Assembly: GCA_000531095.1 (NCBI GenBank)
Contig: HG799466.1
Span: 668,093 to 710,328, forward strand
Length of the DNA stretch: 42,236 nt
Origin: Gemmata massiliana
GTDB taxonomy: Bacteria; Planctomycetota; Planctomycetia; Gemmatales; Gemmataceae
Reading direction: 5' to 3'
Each line of letters begins with the position of its first letter. Position 1 is the first letter of the stretch. Shown here piece by piece: positions 1-8,161 of the stretch. The notes below the pieces were generated by a model that saw nothing but the letters and a program-made list of their open reading frames with translations, ran no database searches and was not told the origin of the DNA. The translations under genes and the position numbers were made by a program.

Positions 1-1050
1 AGCAGACGCGCGAACCCGCTGGGTTTGAAACTACATCTGCGGACAATTCTTTCTCTAACTTCGTATAAGGAGGGCGGGGGGGTAGGTTGCCCCTCCCCCA
101 TTCGCTCCTGGCGCACCGCGTTCCTGCTCGTGGGCGTCGTGATCGCGTGCGGGCTCACGCCGCTGGTGAACCCGCACGGCCTGGAGATGATCCGCATCTG
201 GCAGCGCATCGTCGGGTCGAAGGTGCTGCCGGAAGTCATCAACGAACACATGCCGATGGACCCGTCCTCGGCCCTCGGGCTCGCGGTGATCGGGCTGGGC
301 GCGTTCTACATCGCGATGCTCGCCGGGACGCTCCCGAAAATGCCCCGCGTGTCGTGGATCGTTCCACTCGTGTGGTTCGTGCTGAGCTTCAAGGGCATCC
401 GTCAGGGTCCGCTGTTTGCGGTGTGTGCGGGGGTCGCGATCACGGATCTGTGGAAACACACGATCTGGCACCGGCTCTTGGTTAAGCACGGCGACGGGTC
501 GACCGCATGGGACGCCGAGAACCCCGCCGAAGTCGCAAGGCGCGGCGGTTCCCTGTGGGCCGGCCTCGCGGTTCCCGCGGTGCTGGTCGCGGTCACGTTC
601 GCGCTGCAAGTGAAGCAGATCGAGGTGCCGGTAATCGGGCACGGGTGGGCGCGGCTCGACCCGGACTTTATCCCGTCGGACATGACGACGGACGTCACCG
701 AGTACGCGGCCCGCGTGCCGCGCGGGACGCCGATCTTCAACGACGCGAACCTCGGCGGGTACCTCATTTACCACACGCCGAATCTGAAAATCTTCATGGA
801 CGACCGGTGCGAACTGTACGGCGACGAGTGGATCAAGAACTACTCGGACGCGCTCGGGAAGCCGCCCGAAGAACTCGGTTTGGTGTTTGAAGGGTGGGCC
901 GCGAAGTACCGATTCGAGCGTGCAATCGTCATGACGAACCCGCCACCAAAAGACAAGCCGCCGATCGAGCAGTATCTGCTCAGCGCATCAGGGAAGTGGC
1001 GCGAAGTGAGTCGCGGAAAGCGCGCAGTGATGTTCGAGCGCGTGAAGTAG
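1..1050 (+). CDS. Multi-pass membrane protein, 3' part only
   Basis: The frame is already open at the first base, so this is a C-terminal part. Reading from about position 106, there are about five hydrophobic segments (for example FLLVGVVIACGLTPL, ALGLAVIGLGAFYIAML, WIVPLVWFVLSF, AGLAVPAVLVAVTFAL), followed by a roughly 120-residue soluble tail containing NDANLGGYLIY and FMDDRCELYGDEW. This layout and these phrases resemble hypothetical membrane proteins common in planctomycetes; I cannot assign a function. The first 30 or so codons are not reliable: positions 56-68 match a lox arm of a sequencing linker, and the stretch around 25-105 is unlike the rest of the protein. The true N-terminus therefore cannot be read. 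A TTG at 25 is only a nominal start. The stop is TAG at 1048-1050. Confidence 0.6.
   Translation, partial: SRRANPLGLKLHLRTILSLTSYKEGGGVGCPSPIRSWRTAFLLVGVVIACGLTPLVNPHGLEMIRIWQRIVGSKVLPEVINEHMPMDPSSALGLAVIGLGAFYIAMLAGTLPKMPRVSWIVPLVWFVLSFKGIRQGPLFAVCAGVAITDLWKHTIWHRLLVKHGDGSTAWDAENPAEVARRGGSLWAGLAVPAVLVAVTFALQVKQIEVPVIGHGWARLDPDFIPSDMTTDVTEYAARVPRGTPIFNDANLGGYLIYHTPNLKIFMDDRCELYGDEWIKNYSDALGKPPEELGLVFEGWAAKYRFERAIVMTNPPPKDKPPIEQYLLSASGKWREVSRGKRAVMFERVK
56..68 (+). other. Partial lox arm, probable sequencing-linker remnant
   Basis: TAACTTCGTATAA is identical over 13 bases to the left arm of loxP plus the first spacer base, and then diverges (AGGAGG follows instead of the spacer TGTATGC). The same sequence occurs in full at 33285-33321. 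A chance 13-base match in a 42 kb window is unlikely. I infer a partly trimmed 454 paired-end linker joining two unrelated or mis-spaced reads. Confidence 0.65.
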
Positions 1051-1065
1051 GAATTCGACGTGATT

Positions 1066-1090
1066 TGTCGCGGCGCTTGGCACCGCGACA
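1066..1090. terminator. Hairpin between convergent genes
   Basis: TGTCGCGG (1066-1073) pairs exactly with CCGCGACA (1083-1090) across a 9-base loop. It lies between the stop of the rightward membrane protein gene (1050) and the stop of the leftward STAS gene (1115), so it could end transcription in both directions. No strong U-tract follows, so the call is tentative. Confidence 0.4.
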
Positions 1091-1114
1091 GTGCTTCCAC
1101 CCAGTCCCAGCAAA

Positions 1115-1498
1115 TCAATCGCTGCCGCCAAGGGCGGAAATCGCTTCCGCAGCGGTGTCGTAGAGCGCCCAGTACATTTCCAGGTTGGTGATCCGCAGCA
1201 GTTCGCGGATGTTGGGATTCACCCCGGCGAGGACCAGTTCGCTCCCGCGCGCGGCCAACAAGTGGTGACAGCGCAACAAGAACGTGATGAACGCCGAGCC
1301 GAAATACGTAACCGCGGACAAGTCCACGATGATGTTGTTCGGCGGGTCTTCCTTCAGCGGCGCCAGGACCAATTCGGCGGCCGGTTGGAGGAGCGTTTCG
1401 GGTAGATCTTCCACTTGGGGCGACGGCACGACTACGGCGACGTCGCCGTGCCGCTTGACCTGGAAGAACTCATTAGTCAGGTCCGCGTCGGACGCCAT
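1115..1498 (-). CDS. STAS-domain protein (anti-sigma factor antagonist type)
   Basis: A 127-residue single-domain protein that fits the STAS fold. The core phrase is IIVDLSAVTYFGSAFITFL (about residues 58-76), matching the strand-loop-helix around the phosphorylated serine of SpoIIAA-type antagonists. The serine is present, but the residue before it is Gly rather than the usual Asp. Known members bind a serine-kinase anti-sigma factor and are switched off by its phosphorylation. A later stretch, LAARGSELVLAGVNPNIRELL, fits the second half of the fold. No partner kinase or sigma factor gene is adjacent, so the partner is unknown. The ATG start at 1498 is preceded by GAAGG. Confidence 0.8.
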   Translation of the reverse strand: MASDADLTNEFFQVKRHGDVAVVVPSPQVEDLPETLLQPAAELVLAPLKEDPPNNIIVDLSAVTYFGSAFITFLLRCHHLLAARGSELVLAGVNPNIRELLRITNLEMYWALYDTAAEAISALGGSD

Positions 1499-1634
1499 GT
1501 CGGGAACCTTCGGGTGACAGGGAACCGGGTTCGCCGGTCACCCACACGTTAGTCACAAGTAGGTGTCAAATCAAGCGCTTGGTTCGCGGGTGTTGGGTTA
1601 GAATCTCCCGAACACCAGTGAGGACCGCTTTATT

Positions 1635-1910
1635 ATGCGCGTTCGCTGCCCGGCCTGCGCCGCCCCGTATTTCTTGCCGCAAGTCTCACCGCCGGACGGC
1701 CCGCGCTGTCCGAACTGTGACGCCCCGGCACCAACGGATACCGATTCCCCACCCCGCCGCTTTCACCAACCCGAGGAACCCGCGGGCCGGAGCCGGGTCG
1801 TCACAGTCGTCGCGCTACTCCACTTGCTTGTGGCAACCGGCGGATTGTGCATGACAGTGGGGTTGACCGCGGTTACTGGCGAACTGGGGGCACACCAAGC
1901 TCGGACGTAA
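1635..1910 (+). CDS. Small zinc-ribbon membrane protein
   Basis: A 91-residue protein with two Cys pairs near the N-terminus, CPACAAP (residues 5-11) and CPNCDAP (27-33), forming a zinc ribbon like those of MJ0042-type proteins. A Pro- and charge-rich linker follows, and then one hydrophobic helix (VVTVVALLHLLVATGGLCM). The ribbon would face the cytoplasm if the helix is a simple anchor. GAGGA lies 11 bases before the ATG. Function is unknown; such small ribbon-plus-helix proteins are frequent in planctomycetes. Confidence 0.65.
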   Translation: MRVRCPACAAPYFLPQVSPPDGPRCPNCDAPAPTDTDSPPRRFHQPEEPAGRSRVVTVVALLHLLVATGGLCMTVGLTAVTGELGAHQART

Positions 1911-1971
1911 CCTATTGGCGCGAGTTTTGCCAAGATGGAATATCCTTCTTTCATTCAGCGAGCGCGCGTTT

Positions 1972-3653
1972 TTAGAAGTCGCAGTTGAAGCGAACGCCAA
2001 ACGCGCGCAGGTCGCCGTTCTGACGGCCCGCGGCGTCCGCGGGGTTGAACCCGCGGTGGATCCAACTGTAGTTGAACTGGATGCGCGCGTTCGACGTCAG
2101 GTACCAGTTGACCGCGCCCGTCACGCCCTGGCCGATACCCCCGTTGATCCCGCTGTTGGTCAGGTCCACATAATCGTACCGGACGCCGACCTCCCACGCC
2201 CCCGTATCGAGCCGCCAGCGCCCGCCGTCCCCTTCGAGGAACACGAACCGGCGCGACGGGGTCACGCGCGCGTAGCCGGGCCGGTCCTTGACGTACCCGC
2301 GGTGGTCCGGGGTCAGGAACCGCATGACCTCGACGTACCCGCCGGTCGCGACATACGTGCCGTGGCTCGTGACCCCGGTCGGGAGCCGGTTCCCGACGGG
2401 CAGGCCACCGAGGTAGGCGTTGGTGATCGTGCTCACGGTCCCTTCCGCGGCCATCGTCCACGGCCCGAGCGCGGTCACGAACTCCAGGTTGGCGATCTGC
2501 TGGGCGTCCCGCGAGAAGATGTTCCCGGTGTCGAACAGGTTTGGAACCTGAAACCCGCTCCCGATCCGGATGTCGGGCCGGGCGCGCACGCGGACGTTGT
2601 CCTGGTTCAGGTTCCGGTAACTGTAATCGACCCCGAGGTGGACCCAGCGGTGCTCGCTCTCGTTCCACACGGGCAGGCACGTGAGCCGCGCGTCGTACAC
2701 GTAGTTCCCGTCGCCGACGGTCGAGAACTGGCGGTTGCTCTGAGAGTTCTGCTCGAACAGACCGATCAGCGCGTAGGCCCGGTCGTCGAGGAACGTGCGC
2801 GAGACCGTGATGCCGTTGGAAAAGTTGTAGTTCCCGTTGAAGGCGTCGAACATCAGCCCGCGCTCCATCCACACCTGATTGTTGTCCGCCGTGGCGGTCA
2901 CGAAGTTCAGGCTCTCCGGTGCCGCCCGACGCGGACGGTCCCGACCACCGGGAGCTTGGTCAGCCCGATGTACACCTCGTTGAACCCGACCGTTTCGGCT
3001 GGGTCGGTGTTCGTCGTCAGGGGGTTGGCGATCCCCGCCGAGTTCGGGATGCCGAGCGTGCGCTGGCGCAGGTCGGTGCCGTTGGCGAACTCGTACTGCG
3101 CGAAGAATTCGAGTTGCTCCCACGCGAGGCCGCTCATGCGCAGCCGGGCGCGGCGGAAGTCCATCCCGTCGTCGAGCGTGCGCCCGGGATCGACCAAGTT
3201 GTTCAGGGTGCCGATCGACCGCTTCTGGTTCTTGTCCACGTTGAACCAGCCCATATCGAACTGCGTGACCCCGCCGACGTTGAACCGGAACGCCTTATCC
3301 TCAGTCTCGAACGTCAGCCCGTTGTTCCAGGTGCCCGTCACCTTACGGCTTTTTTGCTGACTCTCGGCCTTCTTCTCGGCCTCCGCTTGCTTGGCCTTCT
3401 CCTCCCGCTCGGCGATGGTCTGCTCGACGAGCTTCTTGATCTCTTCGGGCGTTAGCGTAACAGTGGGTGCCGTCGAGGACGTGGTGGGAGTGACAGGAGC
3501 GGCCCCGGCGGGACTTGCAGGAGGGGCGCCGTCTGGCACGACCCCAGACGCGCCGGGGGCGGGCACTTGCGGTTGCGCGAGCGCGGGTGCGGGTGCAAGT
3601 GCCACGAACAATGTAACAACGGTGACGATCACGAAGCGCACAACGGCCGGCAC
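1972..3653 (-). CDS. OprO/OprP-like porin, split by a frameshift
   Basis: Two consecutive frames make one outer-membrane beta-barrel protein of the phosphate/polyphosphate-selective porin type. The 5' part (3653 to about 2909) has a signal peptide (VVRFVIVTVVTLFVALAPAPALA), a Pro/Ala/Thr-rich spacer, a short charged coiled coil (about residues 75-110, EERE and KKAESQQK region) and the barrel start (FRFNVGGVTQFDMGWF, DGMDFRRARLRMSG). The 3' part (about 2935 to 1972) continues with NFVTATADNNQVWMERGLM and barrel strands to the terminal FNCDF, ending in Phe as outer-membrane barrels usually do. The first frame hits TGA at 2907-2909 just after TVRVGRHRRA. A one-base indel around 2909-2945 restores one protein. 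A GTG at 3653 with AGGAGG just upstream gives a clean signal peptide; an ATG at 3698 is the alternative. Given the 454 linker elsewhere, a sequencing indel is more likely than decay. Confidence 0.75.
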
Positions 3654-3889
3654 TGCCCCTCCTCGACTTGAGCGAAAATCACTCGCTCGACACTTCACCT
3701 CAGAAAATGGGCGAACCGTGCCGTATGTATGAGTTACAACGGTATCGGCTCGTTTGATGCGGGGCTTGAGGGAACGTGAACGAATCTGCCCACGAAATAG
3801 GCAGTCGTGATTGCTCGATTTTTGGTGAAAGTGCTTCGGTGAGGTGGCGCGGAGAATTGGATGCAGTTCTGTGCGCGGATATGGATCAA

Positions 3890-3919
3890 GATGTTCCCCA
3901 ATACCAACAGGGGAACATC
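3890..3919 (-). terminator. Hairpin downstream of the hypothetical gene at 3933
   Basis: GATGTTCCCC (3890-3899) and GGGGAACATC (3910-3919) form a perfect 10-base stem with a 10-base loop, starting 13 bases after the leftward stop codon at 3933. The U-tract on the minus strand is weak (TTGAT), so intrinsic termination is plausible but not certain. Confidence 0.5.
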
Positions 3920-3932
3920 CGCCCGCTCTCTT

Positions 3933-4472
3933 TTACGGAAGCAGCTTGTTGACCTGTTTCTGGATGTCCTCGGCCGTTTTGTCCGAGTACGGATAGATCG
4001 TCGGCGGGCCGATGTCAGACAGTTCCGCGCCGGACGGGTGCTGGCGCCCGACGAGTGTGTACGCCTCGCGGTTCGCCTCGAAGTGCGACGCCGGGTCTTT
4101 GTTCAACAGGAGCAGGTACCGCCCCGGTCCCGTATACCCCACGCAGTCCGGCAAGTTGGCGACACCGATTTGTGTGCCCGGCGCCGGGCCACCCTTAAGC
4201 GCCTCGACCACTTTGACCATGATTGCCGGTCGGTCGGCCTTTTCGTTCAGCGCCACCGGTTGTGGCCCCAGTTGCGGCACCTGCCGGATCAGGTGAACCG
4301 CGCGCCCGTCTTCCCCGTTCGTCAACTCGGCCACGACCGCCACGGTCGCGTTGGCCGCCTGAACGCGCGAGACCACCGGGGCGTGGCTCTTCGTGAGCGC
4401 CGTAGCTCCCAACCAGCCGAGCCAGCCAACGAAAAGAAACGCAGCGACGATCAGTCGAATCCGTTTGCCCAT
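3933..4472 (-). CDS. Membrane-anchored hypothetical protein
   Basis: About 179 residues from the ATG at 4472; a GTG at 4484 would add four residues. The N-terminus is a positively charged stretch and one hydrophobic helix (LIVAAFLFVGWLGWLGATAL), giving a signal anchor. The rest is a soluble domain with VAVVAELTNGEDGRAV, PAIMVKVVEALKGG and GPGRYLLLLNKD. This reads like a small beta-rich domain that describes charges or rates in other planctomycete proteins, but I recognise no family. It follows the Minf_1886-type gene by about 50 bases on the same strand and may be cotranscribed with it. Confidence 0.6.
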   Translation of the reverse strand: MGKRIRLIVAAFLFVGWLGWLGATALTKSHAPVVSRVQAANATVAVVAELTNGEDGRAVHLIRQVPQLGPQPVALNEKADRPAIMVKVVEALKGGPAPGTQIGVANLPDCVGYTGPGRYLLLLNKDPASHFEANREAYTLVGRQHPSGAELSDIGPPTIYPYSDKTAEDIQKQVNKLLP

Positions 4473-4521
4473 GATGCCCGCCACAAACTCGCCAGAGAAA
4501 AACGAAACCCCGCCGCGTTCG

Positions 4522-4935
4522 CTACCGGTCCCCGCGCTTGGCCGTGTCGCCGAGCGTGATCTCGAACCCGTCGCGGAGCGCTTGGGCGAGGTCGAACAGG
4601 TCGCGGAAGTCGTCCGGGTCGTCGCGGTCGGACTTGCTGAGGCGCTGCACCTTGATGAGCTTGAACACGATCTCGCCGACGTGATCGGTGGTCCGGATGC
4701 CCCACTGTTTGAACACGACCGGGGCCATCATCCCGAACTCGCGGATCGCGAGCGCGCAGGTGCCGTTGAGGAGTTCCCCGCCGCTCACGTGCCGGTCGTC
4801 GCTCTCCTCCTCGTGCTCCACTGGGGCGCGGCCGAGCCGGTCCTGTGTGAACGTGACAGCGTCGCAGACGAACTCGTAGGCTTCGTATGCGAACCGCGGG
4901 TCTTCGCGACACAACTCAAGAATCCGAGGGTCCAC
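4522..4935 (-). CDS. Minf_1886-type protein (Verrucomicrobia/Planctomycetes-restricted family)
   Basis: 137 residues. The pattern of short conserved blocks matches the family described as TIGR04138/Minf_1886: EDPRFAYEAYEFVCDAV near the N-terminus, then HVSGGELLNGTCALAIREFG, then QWGIRTTDHVGEIVFKLI, and a C-terminal acidic block with DDFRDLFDLAQALRDGF. The family has no known function and is largely confined to the PVC group, which supports the taxonomic call. The start is a GTG at 4935 with AGGAGA five bases upstream. It lies 75 bases after the RicT-like gene on the same strand, so the two may be one transcript. Confidence 0.8.
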   Translation of the reverse strand: MDPRILELCREDPRFAYEAYEFVCDAVTFTQDRLGRAPVEHEEESDDRHVSGGELLNGTCALAIREFGMMAPVVFKQWGIRTTDHVGEIVFKLIKVQRLSKSDRDDPDDFRDLFDLAQALRDGFEITLGDTAKRGDR

Positions 4936-5010
4936 AGCTTCTCCTGCTGGCGAACGGCCGATGGAACCGGGGCGAACCCGTTGGGCGCAGTTCTCACCGG
5001 CGACACCATC

Positions 5011-5835
5011 TTACAACCTTGTCAGCACCTCGTCGGCGGCAATGGGCAGTCGGCGCCCGTCCTCGAACTCGACGAGCAGCCGGCGCGCGAGAATCTCCTG
5101 CGCCAGCACCTTCCCCTGCCCTTTCTCGGTGACCACGCGCGCCCCGATCGGCGGCAGCTCCTTCTGGAACTCTTCGTACACGTCCTGCTCGAACCGCAGA
5201 CAGCACTTCAGCCGCCCGCACCGCCCGGAAATCTTCGTCGGGTCGAGCGTGGACTTTTGCAGTTTCGCCATCCGCATGCTGACCGGCGGCATCACCACCA
5301 TGTGCGTATTGCAGCACACCGGCTTGCCGCAATCGCCGTAGTCCGCGAGCAGCTTCGCCTCGTCGCGCACCCCGATCTGGCGCAGTTCGATACGGGTGTG
5401 GAACTCGCGCGCCATGCTCTTCACGAGTTCGCGGAAATCCACGCGTCCCTCGGCGAGAAAATAGAACACGAGCCGCTCGCCGCCGAAAATGTACTCCACG
5501 TCCACGATCTGCATCACGAGCCGGTGCTGATTCACGAGTTTCGTGCCGATCTCGTACTGCTGCTTTTGCAACTGCGCGATGTGCGCGATCTTCGCGCGGT
5601 CCTCGACCGTGGCCACGCGGACGAGGTCGCCACGAGTCGGTTCCGGGATCGCGGCGAGCGCCTGGGGCGTTGCCGGGCACAATACCTCGCCGCTCTCCAG
5701 CCCGCGCTCGGTGCGCAGAATGGCCACGTCCCCGCGGCGCACGGTCGCGCTCTCGGGCGCGGTGAACGCGCCGACGAACCGCATCGACCCGTGCCGCACG
5801 AGGTAAGGTGTCGGCGGCGCAGTGTTTGGAGTCAT
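5011..5835 (-). CDS. ricT: PSP1-domain protein, RicT/YaaT-like
   Basis: 274 residues, the usual length for the family. The conserved central and C-terminal PSP1 region shows FYFLAEGRVDFRELVK, RIELRQIGVRDEAKLL, then the Cys-rich blocks CGKPVCC (about 177-183) and GRCGRLKCCLRFE (about 211-223), followed by LPPIGARVVTEKGQGKV. In Bacillus subtilis RicT works with RicA and RicF as an iron-sulfur-binding complex that adjusts RNase Y-dependent RNA maturation; whether that applies in planctomycetes is not known. The cysteines that could hold a cluster are intact. No ricA or ricF is adjacent. The start codon at 5835 is directly preceded by a 12-base palindrome and has no clear ribosome binding site. 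Confidence 0.85.
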   Translation of the reverse strand: MTPNTAPPTPYLVRHGSMRFVGAFTAPESATVRRGDVAILRTERGLESGEVLCPATPQALAAIPEPTRGDLVRVATVEDRAKIAHIAQLQKQQYEIGTKLVNQHRLVMQIVDVEYIFGGERLVFYFLAEGRVDFRELVKSMAREFHTRIELRQIGVRDEAKLLADYGDCGKPVCCNTHMVVMPPVSMRMAKLQKSTLDPTKISGRCGRLKCCLRFEQDVYEEFQKELPPIGARVVTEKGQGKVLAQEILARRLLVEFEDGRRLPIAADEVLTRL

Positions 5836-5847
5836 GAAGATATCTTC
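5836..5847. promoter_or_regulatory. 12-base palindrome abutting the ricT-like start codon
   Basis: GAAGATATCTTC is a perfect palindrome that ends exactly where the leftward ATG (5833-5835) begins, in the place a ribosome binding site would occupy. GAAGAT recurs at about 5860. It could be an operator or an RNA hairpin over the start; it could also be chance. Confidence 0.25.
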
Positions 5848-5871
5848 GTAGGAATCGCTCGAAGATGCAAC

Positions 5872-6465
5872 TCAGGTGTCCCACCTACATTCTGCCAACG
5901 CGCGCCGAAACAGTTCGGCCCATGCACAGTTCATTGCGGTCTCGCGCTCGGTTGCCGCACTCCATTCCACCGGGGTTCGACAAACACTGTTCACGGGAAA
6001 AGCTCGGTACTCGGATAGCAGTCGCTCTTCAATGGCGTCGCGAAGTGCGCGTCGGGCTGCTACTGTTAGCGGCTCCACAATTTGCATTGCAAGCTCAATG
6101 CGCGGAGGATAAACGCAACAGTGCATGAACAACAGATTCGACCATTCAACCGACGTGATGAGCCCATTAGAAAGCTGCGTGCGTCTCCGTTCGAGATACT
6201 GAAACAGCTCTTCAACTTCTGGAACCTGTTTCTGTGGCGCCACTTCTGGCATTAACTCAGCCCGAGCAAAGATCGCGACGAACTCGAGAAAATTCATCCC
6301 CTCCACACGCGCTTGTTCAGCCAACCGGAGAAGAAACTGCTCTTCCCAGTATCGTAACCGCTGTGGCCGATTAAGCTCCGAAGCCGACCGAACGAGTCGA
6401 TTGAACGCCCCGGCCCCGTGAGACCGGGCGGCCTCCAAAATGCGCTCGCGATCGGTGGTTCCCAT
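5872..6465 (-). CDS. Hypothetical protein, mostly helical
   Basis: 197 residues with no family I recognise. It is rich in Arg, Glu, Leu and Ala and should be largely alpha-helical (RYWEEQFLLRLAEQARVEG, PLTVAARRALRDAIEERL). No signal peptide or membrane segment is seen. Its base composition is visibly less GC-rich than its neighbours (many AAA, CAA and TTC codons). The ATG at 6465 has a strong GAGGTGAGGG upstream and sits only 11 bases after the stop of the GTPase gene, so the two are probably cotranscribed. The lower GC suggests a recently acquired or fast-evolving gene. Confidence 0.65.
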   Translation of the reverse strand: MGTTDRERILEAARSHGAGAFNRLVRSASELNRPQRLRYWEEQFLLRLAEQARVEGMNFLEFVAIFARAELMPEVAPQKQVPEVEELFQYLERRRTQLSNGLITSVEWSNLLFMHCCVYPPRIELAMQIVEPLTVAARRALRDAIEERLLSEYRAFPVNSVCRTPVEWSAATERETAMNCAWAELFRRALAECRWDT

Positions 6466-6476
6466 GCACCCTCACC

Positions 6477-7472
6477 TCACGTGTGCAGTTCGACCACATC
6501 CTTGTCGTGCAGTACGTGGTCGCGGCCGACAGTCTGGCCGTCGTGGACCGCGGTGCCCCACACGCGGGCCGACTTCACCGTGTCTTCGAGGTCGCGGTGG
6601 ACCTTACCCGCCAGTTCCGCAACCGTTGCGCCAATCGGCGGTGTGAACGGGCTGGTCATGTCCGCCGGCTTGCCCGGTTGCTTCGTGTAGATCCGCATCA
6701 CGCCGAGCGCGTCGTAAATCGCCTTGCGGAGTTCTTCCAAACCGTCGCCGTGCTCGCTCGAGACGACCAAAAGCGGGAACTGTGTGCCGAACTCCTCGCG
6801 CGCGATCTCCAGTCGGATGTCGGCGGCCTCGTCGTCGCCCTTGTTCGCGACCAGGAGCGTCGGGATCGCGTAGACCGCGGGGTCGTCGATTGGCGGGCTG
6901 CCCGGGGGCACGAGTTCCCGGCGCGCAAGTTTTAGTCGGTCGATGGCCGCTCGTGTCGCGGCCGGGCCGTCGTCGTCCGCGAGATCGAGGAACAGCAGCG
7001 CAACGTCCGCGGCGCGCGTGATGTCGGTGACGAAGTTCTCGTAATGGTCCGCGGTGATCGGCGGCAGGTCGATCAACTGCACGCGGACGTCCTCGTAGTC
7101 CATCATCCCCGGCGCCGGTTCGCGCGTCGTGAACGGGTACGGGGCCACCGCCGGCGTCGCCTTCGTGAGCTTCGTAATCAGTTGCGACTTACCCGCGTTC
7201 GGCGGGCCAAGCAACACCACCTGCCCGGCCCCCTGGCGCGGGAACTTGAACGTGCCCGGCGCGGCCTTCTTCGGCCCGAGTTTGGCCTGCTCGATCTGGT
7301 CCGTCAGCTCGGAAATCTTGGTCTTGAGTTCGGCCTGAACCTTCTCGCTCGCCTTGTGTTTGGGCAGGAGTACCCACATCTCTTTGAGCGCGACGAGCTT
7401 GTCTTCGGGCGTCTGCGCCTTCTTGTACCGGGCTTCGGCGTCGTGATAGTGCGGCGGTAAGTTGACTGCCAT
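6477..7472 (-). CDS. DRG/OBG-type GTPase with C-terminal TGS domain
   Basis: 331 residues. An N-terminal helical region (about 1-75, PHYHDAEARYKKAQ; ELKTKISELTDQIEQ) precedes the G domain: G1 GPPNAGKS (89-96), switch region PYPFTTREPAPGMMDY, G3 at DLPP (135-138), G4 NKGD (210-213) and G5-like VSSEHGDG. The last 65 residues (YTKQPGK to VVELHT) form a TGS domain, typical of DRG-family proteins that bind RNA or ribosomes. The usual G3 DxxG is DLPP here, with Pro in place of the Gly that contacts the gamma-phosphate. ATG at 7472 with GGAG upstream. Confidence 0.85.
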   Translation of the reverse strand: MAVNLPPHYHDAEARYKKAQTPEDKLVALKEMWVLLPKHKASEKVQAELKTKISELTDQIEQAKLGPKKAAPGTFKFPRQGAGQVVLLGPPNAGKSQLITKLTKATPAVAPYPFTTREPAPGMMDYEDVRVQLIDLPPITADHYENFVTDITRAADVALLFLDLADDDGPAATRAAIDRLKLARRELVPPGSPPIDDPAVYAIPTLLVANKGDDEAADIRLEIAREEFGTQFPLLVVSSEHGDGLEELRKAIYDALGVMRIYTKQPGKPADMTSPFTPPIGATVAELAGKVHRDLEDTVKSARVWGTAVHDGQTVGRDHVLHDKDVVELHT

Positions 7473-7736
7473 GATTACTCCGATCCCATTCCCGCGGTAG
7501 CGATGTGAGATCAGTGTACGAGCCGGCCGAAACGCGGGTGCCCGGTCCCATCAACCGGTCCAGGCGCGGCTAACATTTGCTAACATTTCGGAAACCTCTC
7601 AAAACCGGAGATTCGACACAAATATCTCACAATAAACACCTTGCGCCACACAATTCGGCTAACAGCTCGAACTGAGGTTGCGTGGTCGTCGCATCCGCCA
7701 CCCCGTTCGACCCACTCAATAGCCCTCTATTCCCAT

Positions 7737-8120
7737 TCATTTCTTGGGTTTCGGCTCTCGCGGTTCGTGGTGCGCCTTCAGCCACTTGTTGAGCACCGCC
7801 CGATCGTCTTCCGTTCCGCGACTCTTCCAGAGCCGGTTCAACCACTTGCCGTGATACTTGGCCACGAACTCGAATCCGGCGTCCGTGAGGTCCGAGTTCC
7901 GGAACTCGATGGTGTCGGTCACGTCTTCAATGCTGCTCGCGATAGTTCGCGTCGTCATGTTGTGGTGCTGGAGGAACTCGATGAACACAAAGAACCGTCG
8001 CAAGACCTCCGAGCGCGGAACCGGGTCGAACCCGCCCTGAACGTGCCGGGCTACGCTGTCCAATTGCCAGTCCACGCTCGAAACCCGGAAGTCCTCCCCC
8101 GGCCGACGGTGCTTCATCAT
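7737..8120 (-). CDS. Hypothetical protein
   Basis: About 127 residues from the ATG pair at 8120/8117. An upstream ATG at 8201 would overlap the next gene by 40 bases and adds residues of poor quality. The protein is soluble, with VSSVDWQLDSVARHVQ, EVLRRFFVFIEFLQHHNM, DTIEFRNSDLTDAGFEFVAKYHGKWLNRL, and ends in a basic Lys/Pro tail (EPREPKPKK). The middle part looks like a helical recognition or immunity-type domain, but I recognise no family. It is downstream of, and almost touching, the gene at 8162 on the same strand, so they may form a pair. Confidence 0.55.
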   Translation of the reverse strand: MMKHRRPGEDFRVSSVDWQLDSVARHVQGGFDPVPRSEVLRRFFVFIEFLQHHNMTTRTIASSIEDVTDTIEFRNSDLTDAGFEFVAKYHGKWLNRLWKSRGTEDDRAVLNKWLKAHHEPREPKPKK

Positions 8121-8161
8121 CAATCCCCAAAACGATATGTCCGCCGATCTGAAAGCCCTTA

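Noticed and set aside
1915-3360. 481-codon rightward frame
   Set aside because: Antisense to the porin; Arg/Val/Pro-rich shadow typical of GC-rich DNA.
4393-6018. 541-codon rightward frame
   Set aside because: Antisense to three genes with strong family matches (Minf_1886 type, RicT type, hypothetical).
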